This document shows positions 8,663 to 16,796 of a stretch of DNA of 64,000 nt, one piece after another (positions within the stretch are counted from its first letter, which is position 1; each line of letters starts with the position of its first letter). The notes under the pieces are model-generated. The model worked only from the letters and a program-made list of their open reading frames with translations, searched no databases and was not told the DNA's origin. A program made the position numbers and the translations under genes. The stretch comes from Acrocarpospora catenulata. GTDB lineage: Bacteria > Actinomycetota > Actinomycetes > Streptosporangiales > Streptosporangiaceae. The stretch is from contig NZ_JAHCST010000016.1 of assembly GCF_018476525.1 (NCBI RefSeq), positions 1 to 64,000 on the forward strand, given 5' to 3'.

Positions 8663-8681
8663 GCATATACACACTATATGC
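8663..8681. promoter_or_regulatory. Perfect 7-bp inverted repeat, probable PadR operator
   Basis: GCATATA and TATATGC flank the five-base centre CACAC, 32 bases upstream of the preferred PadR start. AT-rich palindromes of this size are typical PadR sites. The repeat includes TATA-like sequence that could be the -10 box of the operon, so binding would block initiation. Confidence 0.6.
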
Positions 8682-9084
8682 GAGCTGGTGGTTGACGCAA
8701 AATGATCAGGTAGGCGGCAGCTACCACACCGGACGGCACCCGGTGGCCGCCGCCTGCTGGACAACACCCGCGCGCAGGTGGAACTGCTGTCCACTGAGCC
8801 GGCCCTCAGTCCGTACGCCGGCTGATGTCGGAACTGATGAACGTACCCTCGGCGCTGCTACGGCCGGATGGCCACGTGGGTCGGTGACGATCAGCAGGAT
8901 CTGCTCAGCCAACTTCCCAAGTGGTTCGGCACTGGTGGCATTGACGGCGAGCATCTCGCGTAGCCGACCGCCGCACTGGTCCATTGCGTGACCACATCCT
9001 CGCCTCCTTGACAAGAAGTGAATCTCAAATAAGGATCGCATCCGAGACTGAGAACGGATCACATCAGCTGATGCTGCTTCTTGG
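8682..9084. other. Intergenic stretch without a supported gene
   Basis: About 400 bases between the divergent PadR operon and the acyl-CoA dehydrogenase operon. Several short frames exist on both strands, but none has a ribosome site together with a recognisable motif. One plus-strand frame ending near 8964 (ATWVGDDQQDLLSQLPKWF) could be a decayed protein end. A TTGGAT/TATATA pair at 9081-9111 with 19 bases between could be a promoter for the downstream operon. Confidence 0.3.
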
Positions 9085-10284
9085 ATGTCTCATGCTTCAG
9101 TGAAGTATATATGCGTTCAGGATGTGGGCAGATTGACTCAGGGCTACGTGTCCGCGTGGAAGGACGATTCCGTCCGAGCGGTCCTTGAAGTCGCGGGGAA
9201 GTTCATCGAGTCGGAGGTGCTCGCGCACCGGGAGAAGTGGGAGCGGCAGCACTTCGTCGATCGGGATGTGTGGCGACGGGCCGGGGAGCTGGGTCTGCTG
9301 TGCTGCTCGATTCCCGAGCAGTACGGCGGTGGCGGCGGGACGATCGCGCACGACCTCGCCGTCTGCGAGGCACAGGCCGCGGTCGGCGAAACGTCCTGGG
9401 GCAACCTGGTCCACAGCGGGATCGTCGCCCACTACCTCCTGGCTTACGGCACGGAGGAGCAGCGCAGGACCTGGCTGCCGAAGATGGCCTCCGGCGAGGT
9501 CATCGGCGCGATCGCGATGACCGAGCCAGGCGCGGGGTCCGACCTCCAGGGCGTACGCACCAGAGCGGTCGAGGACGGCGACCACCTGGTCATCGACGGC
9601 GCGAAGACCTTCATCTCGAATGGTCACACCGCTGACCTGGTGCTCACCGTCGTCAAGACCGACCCCGACGCCGGCCACAAGGGCATCTCCCTGGTGATCG
9701 TCGACGCGCGCGACGCCAAGGGCTTCGTACGCGGCCGGATCCTGGAGAAGGTCGGGCAACACGGCGCCGACACCTCCGAGCTCTTCTTCGACGGCCTTCG
9801 CGTTCCCAGGGCGAACATCCTCGGTGGCGTCCCAGGGAAGGGCTTCGGCCAGCTGATGACCCAGCTCGCCCAGGAGCGACTACTGCTGGGCACCATCGCC
9901 GTCGCCGGCATCGAGTACGCCCTGCGCGAGACCGTCAGCTACACCAAGAAGCGCCACGCCTTCGGACAGACGCTGTTCGACTTCCAGAACACCAAGTTCG
10001 AGCTCGCCGAGGTCGCCAGCGTCGCGCACATCGCGCGGGTCTTCCTCGACTCCTGCGTCGAGCGCCACCTCGCGGGCGAACTCGACGCGACCACCGCCGC
10101 GATGGCCAAGTGGTGGCTCACCGAGCAGCAGGTCCAGACGATCGACCGCTGCCTGCAGCTGTACGGCGGCTACGGCTACATGCGGGAGTACCCGATCGGC
10201 CGGATGTACCAGGACGCCCGGGTCCAGAAGATCTACGGCGGCGCCAACGAAGTCATGAAGGACCTCGTCGCGCGCTCGCTCTGA
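9085..10284 (+). CDS. Acyl-CoA dehydrogenase (isovaleryl/long-chain type active site)
   Basis: The 399-residue flavoprotein has the acyl-CoA dehydrogenase motifs [16 protein letters not shown] and [12 protein letters not shown] for FAD and substrate binding, and [22 protein letters not shown] near the end. In the medium-chain enzyme the catalytic glutamate sits in an IYEGT motif; here that position reads KIYGGANE, with glycine. The base is probably Glu264 in LAQERLLLG, the position used by isovaleryl- and long-chain enzymes. The start is uncertain: a TATATA box falls inside the first codons, so the GTG at 9148 may be the true start. It heads an operon for oxidation of branched or side-chain acyl-CoAs. 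Confidence 0.88.
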   Translation: MSHASVKYICVQDVGRLTQGYVSAWKDDSVRAVLEVAGKFIESEVLAHREKWERQHFVDRDVWRRAGELGLLCCSIPEQYGGGGGTIAHDLAVCEAQAAVGETSWGNLVHSGIVAHYLLAYGTEEQRRTWLPKMASGEVIGAIAMTEPGAGSDLQGVRTRAVEDGDHLVIDGAKTFISNGHTADLVLTVVKTDPDAGHKGISLVIVDARDAKGFVRGRILEKVGQHGADTSELFFDGLRVPRANILGGVPGKGFGQLMTQLAQERLLLGTIAVAGIEYALRETVSYTKKRHAFGQTLFDFQNTKFELAEVASVAHIARVFLDSCVERHLAGELDATTAAMAKWWLTEQQVQTIDRCLQLYGGYGYMREYPIGRMYQDARVQKIYGGANEVMKDLVARSL

Positions 10285-10300
10285 CGAAAGAAGGCAAGAC

Positions 10301-11365
10301 ATGGCTCACGGCCCGCTGACCGGACTCCGCGTCGTCGAGCTGGGCGGCATCGGTCCCACCCCGCTCGCCTGCATGATCCTGGCCGACCTCGGGGCGGACG
10401 TCATCCGCACCGGGCGTGCCGAGGAAACCCACGGACCGGTCGACTACACCCACCGCAGCCGGCGAATCATGACCGTCGACCTCAAGAACCCTCGAGACCT
10501 CGAGCGGGTGCTCGCGCTGGTGGACCACGCCGATGTCCTGGTCGAGGGCTTTCGCCCCGGCGTCACCGAGCGCCTAGGCCTCGGACCGCAGGAGTGCCTG
10601 GCCCGCAACCCGCGCCTGGTGTACGGGCGGATGACCGGATGGGGCCAGGAAGGCTCCCTGGCGGCCACCGCCGGGCACGACATCAACTACATCTCGATGA
10701 CCGGCATCCTGGAGAACATCGGCCGCCCCGGCGAGCGGCCGGTCCCGCCGCTGAACATGGTCGGCGACTACGGCGGCGGTGCGATGTTCCTCATCACCGG
10801 CGTACTGGCGGCGCTCTTCGAGCGGCAGAAGTCGGGCCGGGGCCAGGTCGTGGACGCCGCGATGTGCGACGGCGCCAGCGTGCTCGCCACCATGATGTGG
10901 TCGATGCGCGGCGCCGGCACCTGGTCCGACGAACGCGGCAAGAACCTCATCGACGGTTCCCGGCCGTACTACGACACCTACCTCTGCGCCGATGGACGCA
11001 GCATGGCGATGGGCTGCATCGAGCCGCAGTTCTTCGCGCTCGCCGTGCGGCTGCTTGGACTCGATCCGGCCGAGCTCCCCGACCAGCATGACCAGACGCG
11101 GGCCGACGAACTGCGCACGGCGTTCGCGGCGGCGTTCGCGTCCAAGACCATGGGGGAGTGGGCCGAGATCTTCGCCGGTACCGACGCCTGCGTGACCCCC
11201 GTCCTCACCTACGCCGAAGCGCTCGAGCACCGGCATCTGCGTGACCGCGGCACGTTCACCCAGATCGACGGCGTCCCCCAGCCCCGGCCGGCGCCGCGGT
11301 TCTCCCGCACCCCGTGCGCCGAGCCGTACCCGCCGCAGCGCCTCGACCACGCGTCCTGGCACTGA
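10301..11365 (+). CDS. Alpha-methylacyl-CoA racemase (CaiB/BaiF family III)
   Basis: The 354-residue protein is a family III CoA-transferase fold member of the racemase branch. GHDINY supplies His126, NMVGDYGGG supplies Asp156 and GCIEPQFF supplies Glu241. These match, with the same numbering, the catalytic residues described for the mycobacterial alpha-methylacyl-CoA racemase. Such enzymes invert the 2-methyl centre so that beta-oxidation of methyl-branched chains (sterol side chains, pristanate-like acids) can go on. GAAAGAAGG precedes the ATG. It sits 16 bases after the dehydrogenase gene and fits the same pathway. Confidence 0.9.
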   Translation: MAHGPLTGLRVVELGGIGPTPLACMILADLGADVIRTGRAEETHGPVDYTHRSRRIMTVDLKNPRDLERVLALVDHADVLVEGFRPGVTERLGLGPQECLARNPRLVYGRMTGWGQEGSLAATAGHDINYISMTGILENIGRPGERPVPPLNMVGDYGGGAMFLITGVLAALFERQKSGRGQVVDAAMCDGASVLATMMWSMRGAGTWSDERGKNLIDGSRPYYDTYLCADGRSMAMGCIEPQFFALAVRLLGLDPAELPDQHDQTRADELRTAFAAAFASKTMGEWAEIFAGTDACVTPVLTYAEALEHRHLRDRGTFTQIDGVPQPRPAPRFSRTPCAEPYPPQRLDHASWH

Positions 11366-11407
11366 CCGAGCCAGCCCGAACAACCCGAACCAACAAAGGA
11401 GTGCATC

Positions 11408-12598
11408 GTGTCGAACAACGTGGCGGTCGCCGGCGTGGGGATGATCCCCTTCACCAAACCCGGGAAGAGTGATCCCTATGACGTGATGGGCGCCGAGGCC
11501 GCCCGTCGCGCCCTCGCCGACGCGGGCATCGGCTACGACGCCGTCCAGCAGGCCTTCGTCGGGTACGTCTTCGGTGACTCGACCTCAGGGCAGAAGGCCC
11601 TCTACCACCTCGGCCAGACCGGCATCCCGATCGTCAACGTCAACAACAACTGCTCCACCGGCTCGTCTGCTCTCTTCATGGCCCGCCAGGCGGTCGCCGC
11701 CGGCATGGTCGATGTCGCGCTCGCGCTCGGCTTCGAGCAGATGACGCCGGGCGCGATCCAGCAGGCGTACACCGACCGCCCCAGCCCCCTGGAAAGCTTC
11801 GAGCAGGTACGCGACCAGGTGCGCGGGGTGCCGGACACGTCGGTCCCGAACGCGGCGACGTTCTTCGGCGGCGCCGGCCAGCAGTACGTGGACGACCACG
11901 GCATCGACCCGTCGGTCTTCGCGCACATCACGGTGAAGTCGCGCAAGCACGCGGCGAACAACCCCTACGCCGTGTTCCGCGCCCCGCTCAGCTTCGAGGA
12001 GGTCATGGCCTCCCCGCACATCTACGGCCCACTGACCCGGTTCCAGTGCTGCCCGCCCACCTGCGGTGCCGCCGCCGCCGTCGTCGTGTCCCCCGAGTAC
12101 GCCAGGAGGCACGGCCTGCGCTCCGACGTCGTCATCGCGGGCCAGTCCCTGGTGACCGACCTGCCCACCACGTTCGAGGGCGACCTGAAGCGGCTGATCG
12201 GCTACGACATGGCGGCCAAGGCCGCCGCGGCCGTGTACGAGGAGAGCGGGATCGGCCCCGAGGACGTACGCGTCGTCGAGTTGCACGACTGCTTCACCAC
12301 CAACGAGTTCCTCACCTACGAGGCGCTGGGGCTCACCCCCGAGGGCACCGCGGAGAAGTTCGTCCTGGACGGCGACAACACCTACGGCGGCCGGGTCGTC
12401 ACCAACCCGTCGGGCGGCCTGATCTCCAAGGGCCACCCGCTCGGCGCGACCGGCCTGGCGCAGTGCGCCGAGTTGGTGTGGCAGCTGCGGGGTGAGGCCG
12501 GGGCGCGTCAGGTCGACGGCGTCCAGGCCGCCCTTCAGCACAACCTGGGCCTCGGTGGCGCCTGCGTGGTGACCATGTACCAGAAGGCCGCCGGCTGA
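11408..12598 (+). CDS. SCP-x type thiolase / lipid-transfer acetyl-CoA acyltransferase
   Basis: The 396-residue protein has the SCP-x thiolase pattern: nucleophile Cys82 in NNNCSTGSSAL, the HDCFTTNE motif at about residue 297, and the C-terminal SKGHPLGATG histidine motif. Members cleave 3-oxoacyl-CoAs with bulky or branched chains, including sterol side chains. The start is GTG with AAAGGAG upstream. Its stop overlaps the next ATG as TGATG, so it is translationally coupled to the dehydratase pair that would supply hydrated intermediates. Confidence 0.9.
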   Translation: MSNNVAVAGVGMIPFTKPGKSDPYDVMGAEAARRALADAGIGYDAVQQAFVGYVFGDSTSGQKALYHLGQTGIPIVNVNNNCSTGSSALFMARQAVAAGMVDVALALGFEQMTPGAIQQAYTDRPSPLESFEQVRDQVRGVPDTSVPNAATFFGGAGQQYVDDHGIDPSVFAHITVKSRKHAANNPYAVFRAPLSFEEVMASPHIYGPLTRFQCCPPTCGAAAAVVVSPEYARRHGLRSDVVIAGQSLVTDLPTTFEGDLKRLIGYDMAAKAAAAVYEESGIGPEDVRVVELHDCFTTNEFLTYEALGLTPEGTAEKFVLDGDNTYGGRVVTNPSGGLISKGHPLGATGLAQCAELVWQLRGEAGARQVDGVQAALQHNLGLGGACVVTMYQKAAG

Positions 12599-13059
12599 TG
12601 GCACTCGACTCTTCGCTCATCGGCCAAGTCCGGCCCGGCGGCACACTGCTGGTGACCCGCAGCCGGCTGCGACTGTTCGCCAAGGCCACCGGCCAGACCG
12701 ACCCGCTGTTCACCGACGTCGAAGCCGCCAGGAAGAAGGGCCATCCCGACCTTCCCGTGCCGCCCACGTTCTACTTCGGCGTCGATCTTGAGATGCCGGA
12801 CGCGTTGGGCTATCTCAGGGAGATCGGCGTTGATCCGCGCGCCCTGCTGCACGGCGAGCAGGAGTTCACCTACCACCAGATGGCGTACGCCGGCGACGAG
12901 CTCACCTCGTCCTCGGTGGTGGCCGACGTCTTCGAGAAGAAGGGCGGCGCCTTGAAGTTCCTGGTCACCGAGGTCCCCATCGTCAACCAGCACGGCACGA
13001 CCGTGGTCACCATGCGGAACACGCTGGTGGTGCGCGAACTCGCGGGAGTGAAGGCCTGA
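12598..13059 (+). CDS. MaoC-like dehydratase, N-terminal-type subunit (FAS1-DH)
   Basis: The 153-residue hot-dog protein matches the non-catalytic partner half of (R)-specific hydratases: VTRSRLRLFAKATGQTDPLF, PVPPTFYFGVDLEMPDAL and LHGEQEFTYHQMAYAGDEL. It lacks the D-x4-H hydratase motif, which is in the next gene. The two overlap by TGATG and probably form a heterodimeric enoyl-CoA hydratase, as in mycobacterial HadAB-like or ChsH-like pairs. Confidence 0.85.
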   Translation: MALDSSLIGQVRPGGTLLVTRSRLRLFAKATGQTDPLFTDVEAARKKGHPDLPVPPTFYFGVDLEMPDALGYLREIGVDPRALLHGEQEFTYHQMAYAGDELTSSSVVADVFEKKGGALKFLVTEVPIVNQHGTTVVTMRNTLVVRELAGVKA

Positions 13060-13463
13060 TGGTCGTCGTTACGCCCGGAACCGCGCTCGAGGATCTGGTG
13101 ATACCGCCGATCTCGCGCACGACCCTCGCACTCTTCGCCGGCGCCTCCGGCGACCACCACCCCATCCACATCGACCTCGACGTGGCGAAGTCCGCGGGAC
13201 TGGACGACGTCTTCGCCCACGGCATGCTCTCGATGGCCTACCTGGCACGGCTGCTCACCAACGCGTTCCCCATCGAGAAGATCCGCTCCTACAAGGTGCG
13301 ATTCGCCGCGATCACACCGGTGCACGGCCGGCCCACCTGCACCGGTCGGGTGCGCGAGGTCCAGGACGTCGGCGGCGAGCGGCAGGCGACGCTGGACCTG
13401 ACCGTCACTCTCGCCGACGGGACGGTCACCCTCGCCGGGGAAGCCGTGGTCGCGGTCGATTGA
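13059..13463 (+). CDS. MaoC-like dehydratase, catalytic subunit
   Basis: The 134-residue hot-dog protein carries the hydratase-2 motif: AGASGDHHPIHID gives Asp32 and His37, followed by AHGMLSMAYLARLL. It should hydrate 2-enoyl-CoA to the (R)-3-hydroxyacyl-CoA together with the preceding subunit. The start ATG overlaps the previous stop as TGATG. In this operon it would act after the acyl-CoA dehydrogenase and before the SDR. Confidence 0.9.
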   Translation: MVVVTPGTALEDLVIPPISRTTLALFAGASGDHHPIHIDLDVAKSAGLDDVFAHGMLSMAYLARLLTNAFPIEKIRSYKVRFAAITPVHGRPTCTGRVREVQDVGGERQATLDLTVTLADGTVTLAGEAVVAVD

Positions 13464-13496
13464 CGCGGCCGCGGCGGCCTGGTCCGGCCACCCCTA

Positions 13497-13524
13497 CTTC
13501 TACGGCAAGACTTCTACGGCAAGG
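13497..13524 (+). repeat. Two tandem copies of a 14-bp unit
   Basis: ACTTCTACGGCAAG is present twice without a gap between the dehydratase stop and the SDR start. The second copy sets the spacing of the AAGGA ribosome site from the ATG at 13531. It is probably a simple duplication, and its effect on translation is unknown. Confidence 0.6.
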
Positions 13525-13530
13525 AATGAA

Positions 13531-14358
13531 ATGGGAAAGCTCGAAGGCAAGTCCGCACTGGTCACGGGAGCCGGCCGCGGCATCGGTCGCGCGATCGCGA
13601 TCAAGCTCGCCGGCGAAGGGGCTCGTGTGGTCGTCAACGATCTCGACAAGGACCCGGCGAACGAGGTCGTCCAGGAGATCGTGCAGGCCGGCGGCCAGGC
13701 CGTCGCCGTCCCCGGGAGCGTGACCGCTGACGGGTTCGCCGGCCGGTTCGTGTCCACCGCGGTCGACAGCTTCGGCGGCGTCGACATCATCATCAACAAC
13801 GCCGGCTATACCTGGGACTCGGTCATCCAGAAGATGACCGACGAGCAGTGGCACGCGATCGTCGACCTGCACCTGAAGGCGCCGTTCGACGTCCTGCGCG
13901 CGGCGCAGCCGGTGATCAGCGCCGCGGCCAAGAGGGAGAAGGCGGAGGGCCGCATCGTCCACCGCAAGGTCGTCAACATCTCCTCGGTCGCGGGCGTCTT
14001 CGGCAACGTCGGACAGGCGAACTACTCTTCCGCGAAAGCCGGCATCATCGGCCTGACCAAGTCGCTGGCCAAGGAGTGGGGCCGCTACAACGTCAACGTC
14101 AACTGCGTCGCGTTCGGCTTCATCAGGACCCGCCTCACCGAGGCGAGCGCCGACGCGGGCTCGACCATCAACGTCGAGGGCCGTGAGATCAAGGTCGGCG
14201 TGAACCCACAGCTGCTCGAAGCGATGAAGGCGGCGATCCCGCTGGGCCGTCCCGGGACTCCCGAGGAGGCGGCCGGGTCGGTGGTCATGCTCACCTATCC
14301 CGAGGCCGACTACGTGTCGGGCCAGCTGCTGGTCACCGGCGGCGGCTTCGAGGGCTGA
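13531..14358 (+). CDS. Short-chain dehydrogenase, 3-hydroxyacyl-CoA type
   Basis: The 275-residue classical SDR has the nucleotide motif TGAGRGIG (residues 12-19), NNAG at 89-92, a serine at 151-152 (NISSVAG) and the YxxxK pair Tyr165/Lys169. It resembles the dehydrogenase part of peroxisomal-type multifunctional enzymes. In this operon it would oxidise the 3-hydroxyacyl-CoA before thiolytic cleavage. It is the last gene, 67 bases after the dehydratase, and is followed by a hairpin. Confidence 0.88.
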   Translation: MGKLEGKSALVTGAGRGIGRAIAIKLAGEGARVVVNDLDKDPANEVVQEIVQAGGQAVAVPGSVTADGFAGRFVSTAVDSFGGVDIIINNAGYTWDSVIQKMTDEQWHAIVDLHLKAPFDVLRAAQPVISAAAKREKAEGRIVHRKVVNISSVAGVFGNVGQANYSSAKAGIIGLTKSLAKEWGRYNVNVNCVAFGFIRTRLTEASADAGSTINVEGREIKVGVNPQLLEAMKAAIPLGRPGTPEEAAGSVVMLTYPEADYVSGQLLVTGGGFEG

Positions 14359-14411
14359 CCACCCGGCGGAGCCGCCCAGACTGAATGTCAGATGGCCTGA
14401 ATGTCGCACAC

Positions 14412-14440
14412 GAAAGCCCCGGGCCTGGCCCGGGGCTTTC
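14412..14440. terminator. Strong hairpin between convergent genes
   Basis: GAAAGCCCCGGGCC pairs with GGCCCGGGGCTTTC around a minimal loop, giving about 12-13 paired bases. It lies 54 bases after the SDR stop and 31 bases before the stop of the convergent cupin gene, so it can end transcription from both sides. There is no T run, as usual in high-GC actinomycetes. Confidence 0.8.
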
Positions 14441-14470
14441 ACCGATCTGGATCGGATCCGCGACGGGTGC

Positions 14471-14908
14471 TCAGTGCCGGTGGTCAAGCTGTTCGCTCGG
14501 CTCCAGGACGATGTGCGGCCGGGACATCTCACCTCGCCCGTTCGACTGCGCCGGCAGCTCGACGTCGCTCGGCGACTTCTCACTGATCAGCTCGATGATG
14601 TAGTGGGTCACCGGGTGATCCTCGATGTTGAGAAGGCGGTGCGGCTTGAGCGCGTTCCCGTGACCGACGGTCTTGAAGAAGGCGAAGTTCTTCTGCGCGT
14701 CCTGGACGTGCAGCCAGTCTTCCTCGTCGATGTCGTGTGAGCGCGCCCGGCCGGCCTGCGGCCACAGGATCAGGTGATCGTGCTGATGGGAGTGAAAGAA
14801 GATCGCCTCTCCCGGGCCCAGGTTCATCGCCCACACGCGCACGCGATCGTTCGCGAAGACCAGCTCGTCGCCGGGATCAGTGGGCATCGTGTCGTCGTTG
14901 GTGTTCAT
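14471..14908 (-). CDS. Single-domain cupin protein
   Basis: The 145-residue protein shows a cupin metal motif, FFHSHQHDHLILWP, at about residues 37-50, with later strands containing NALKPHRLLN. It could be a small metal-dependent dioxygenase, isomerase or sensor; nothing shows which. AGAGGAAT precedes the ATG. It follows the L-serine dehydratase gene by 53 bases on the same strand, so it may be the last gene of that operon. Confidence 0.75.
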   Translation of the reverse strand: MNTNDDTMPTDPGDELVFANDRVRVWAMNLGPGEAIFFHSHQHDHLILWPQAGRARSHDIDEEDWLHVQDAQKNFAFFKTVGHGNALKPHRLLNIEDHPVTHYIIELISEKSPSDVELPAQSNGRGEMSRPHIVLEPSEQLDHRH

Positions 14909-14961
14909 CGATTCCTCTCTTGCCGGTAGAACAGAGATCAGTCAGGTCGGTCGGGCCCAGG

Positions 14962-15810
14962 TCAGCAGTCCGGTACGTTCACCGCGAGGCCTCCGGTCGA
15001 GGTCTCCTTGTATTTGCTGTGCATGTCGAGGCCGGTCTGCCGCATGGTCGCGATCGTGTGATCGAGGAACACTCGATGGGCCCCGTCGCCGTGCAACGCG
15101 ATGCGTGCGGCGGTCACCGCCTTCACCGCCGCGACCCCGTTACGTTCGATGCACGGGATCTGCACCAGCCCCCCTATCGGGTCGCAGGTCAGGCCGAGGT
15201 TGTGCTCGATGCCGATCTCGGCGGCGTTCTCCACCTGCGCGGGGGTGCCACCGAAGAGCTCGGCCACGGCGCCCGCCGCCATCGAACAGGCGGAGCCGAC
15301 CTCACCCTGGCACCCGACCTCGGCACCCGACACCGACGCGCCTTCCTTGAAGAGCATGGCGATCCAGATGGCCAGAAGATCGCGGCGAACGGCGTGGGGC
15401 GCCCGCAGGGAACACTCGTTGCGCCACATCACCTCGCTGATCGAGATGCCGCGCTGACGGCAGTGGCTGAGCAGGTCGGACGCGGTGGTGATCGCATCCG
15501 GGGGTATGGCGATCTCGCCACCGAGGAGGAGGCCGCCGGTCCCGTCCGCCTTCGTCAGGACCACGGCGGGATCGACGGTCTCGGGGCGGTGTCCCTCAAG
15601 CCCGGCCAGCACCGCGCCGTGGGTGCCGTGCCCGGATCCGGTGGCACCGAGCGAGCCGAGCAGGCGGACGTGGAGAGATCGCACGTCCGGCAGGATGAGG
15701 TTCGCGCGCAGTTCGTCGGCGAACATCCGGGAGCAGCGCATCGGGCCGGTGGTATGGGAGCTCGATGGGCCGACTCCGATCGAGAACAGGTCGAAGGCGC
15801 TGAGGCTCAT
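14962..15810 (-). CDS. Shortened iron-sulfur L-serine dehydratase
   Basis: The 282-residue protein starts as a standard one-chain L-serine ammonia-lyase ([19 protein letters not shown]) and ends as one ([15 protein letters not shown], final Cys282). It keeps the cluster cysteines Cys167, Cys209 and Cys220 ([25 protein letters not shown]). Normal enzymes have about 455 residues. Two blocks are missing: roughly 55 residues after residue 82 and over 100 residues between RNECSLR and LFKEGAS, including the conserved AVNEENA and TAPTNGAAG segment. Activity is doubtful. The start overlaps the DUF1275 gene by ATGA, so the frame is kept. Confidence 0.8.
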   Translation of the reverse strand: MSLSAFDLFSIGVGPSSSHTTGPMRCSRMFADELRANLILPDVRSLHVRLLGSLGATGSGHGTHGAVLAGLEGHRPETVDPAVVLTKADGTGGLLLGGEIAIPPDAITTASDLLSHCRQRGISISEVMWRNECSLRAPHAVRRDLLAIWIAMLFKEGASVSGAEVGCQGEVGSACSMAAGAVAELFGGTPAQVENAAEIGIEHNLGLTCDPIGGLVQIPCIERNGVAAVKAVTAARIALHGDGAHRVFLDHTIATMRQTGLDMHSKYKETSTGGLAVNVPDC

Positions 15811-16604
15811 GTCGCCGGTCCGGTGAGTGAGGGGTTCGCGGACGTAGCGTCGGACGCCATGTCGGACGCCATGTCGGACGCCACTGCTCGGGCGTGTGCC
15901 ACGCCCACCGCGGTGACGGCGGCCATGATGGCCCCGGCCACCAGCAGCCCGGCCCCGACACCGATCCGCAGCAGCACCGCGCCCGCGGCGGCGCCGCCCA
16001 GGAGTAAGGCCACGGCCACAGCGCGTCGCCCGTTTCGGTCTCCGGTACCACCGGCGATGCGCGATTGCGACGCGAGTGCGGTCAGCGTGGAGGTGACGAC
16101 CACGGTGGTCACCTCGGCGACGGCGATGTGGCGTGCGCTGCCGGCCTGGAGGCCCATGACGGCGCCGAGTAGGGTGGTCGTGGCCACGGCCAGCGGCGCG
16201 GGGACGTCCTCGGCCGCCGTTCCGGCCGCCATCTCGACCGCCGTGATGACGACGCCGAGCACGAGGCTGATGGCGGCGACCGTGCCGAGGCAGGCGCCGA
16301 CGCGTCCGCTCCAGCCTGGGGGAGCGGGGCGCAGGACGCGGCCACCGTATGCCGCGCCTGCCAGGAACCCGGCCAGAGCCAGCGCGGGGCCGAGCACGGG
16401 GAAGTCGTCGGCGCCGGCCGCCGCCATGCCGAGGACCACGACGTTGCCGGTCATGTTGCCGGTGAAGACCCGGTCCAGCCCGAGGAAGCCGACCGCGTCG
16501 ACCATGCCGGTGCTGAAGGTCAGCGCCATCATCAGCCACAGGTGCAGGCGGTGGCCGTTGACCGGCCTGAGGACGGACCGGCGCGCCGGGGGACGGGAAC
16601 CCAT
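15807..16604 (-). CDS. DUF1275 (YoaK-like) membrane protein
   Basis: The 265-residue protein has six to seven hydrophobic helices and the family motifs TGMVDAVGFLGL and FTGNMTGNVVVLG near the N-terminus, then MGLQAGSARHIAV. Family members are poorly understood membrane proteins, possibly transporters. AGGGAG lies before the ATG. Near the C-terminus a repeated ASDM unit comes from 12-bp tandem repeats. It heads the operon with the shortened serine dehydratase. Confidence 0.82.
   Translation of the reverse strand: MGSRPPARRSVLRPVNGHRLHLWLMMALTFSTGMVDAVGFLGLDRVFTGNMTGNVVVLGMAAAGADDFPVLGPALALAGFLAGAAYGGRVLRPAPPGWSGRVGACLGTVAAISLVLGVVITAVEMAAGTAAEDVPAPLAVATTTLLGAVMGLQAGSARHIAVAEVTTVVVTSTLTALASQSRIAGGTGDRNGRRAVAVALLLGGAAAGAVLLRIGVGAGLLVAGAIMAAVTAVGVAHARAVASDMASDMASDATSANPSLTGPAT
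15851..15886. repeat. Three tandem 12-bp units in the DUF1275 coding end
   Basis: Two perfect copies of CGGACGCCATGT are followed by a third that diverges at its end. In the protein they encode the repeated Met-Ala-Ser-Asp residues of the C-terminal tail. Copy number may vary between strains without breaking the frame. Confidence 0.6.
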
Positions 16605-16632
16605 CCAGGAACTCCCTTCGACCTGTGAGATG

Positions 16633-16642
16633 CTACATCCAA
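16633..16642. promoter_or_regulatory. Variant copy of the TTGCATCCAA box (8 of 10)
   Basis: CTACATCCAA lies in the divergent gap between the DUF1275 gene and the FAD monooxygenase gene. A GGATGCTA half lies 14 bases further on. It resembles the three exact copies at 18027, 26175 and 27065 and could be a weaker site for the same regulator. Confidence 0.4.
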
Positions 16643-16796
16643 TCTTGATGAAATAGGATGCTATCAGTCCGCTGGCATGAGACCGTCAGTGCCGGCGCCA
16701 AGACGACAGAGGATGCCGCATGACCATGTCCAGGACGGAAAGCCATCGCCGGGAAAGCCATGGGCGACGGGTCGGCTCACGTGAGGAGTGCGCGCG

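Noticed and set aside
8692-8991. Short frames in the 400-base gap before the acyl-CoA dehydrogenase
   Set aside because: None combines a ribosome site with a recognisable motif; too weak to call a gene.
15851-15886. 12-bp tandem repeats as a start of a CRISPR-like or regulatory array
   Set aside because: Units are contiguous without spacers and lie in coding frame; a simple coding repeat.
14737-16656. Plus-strand frame of 639 codons opposite the serine dehydratase and DUF1275 genes
   Set aside because: Composition is typical of antisense high-GC DNA, and the minus strand carries clear family motifs.
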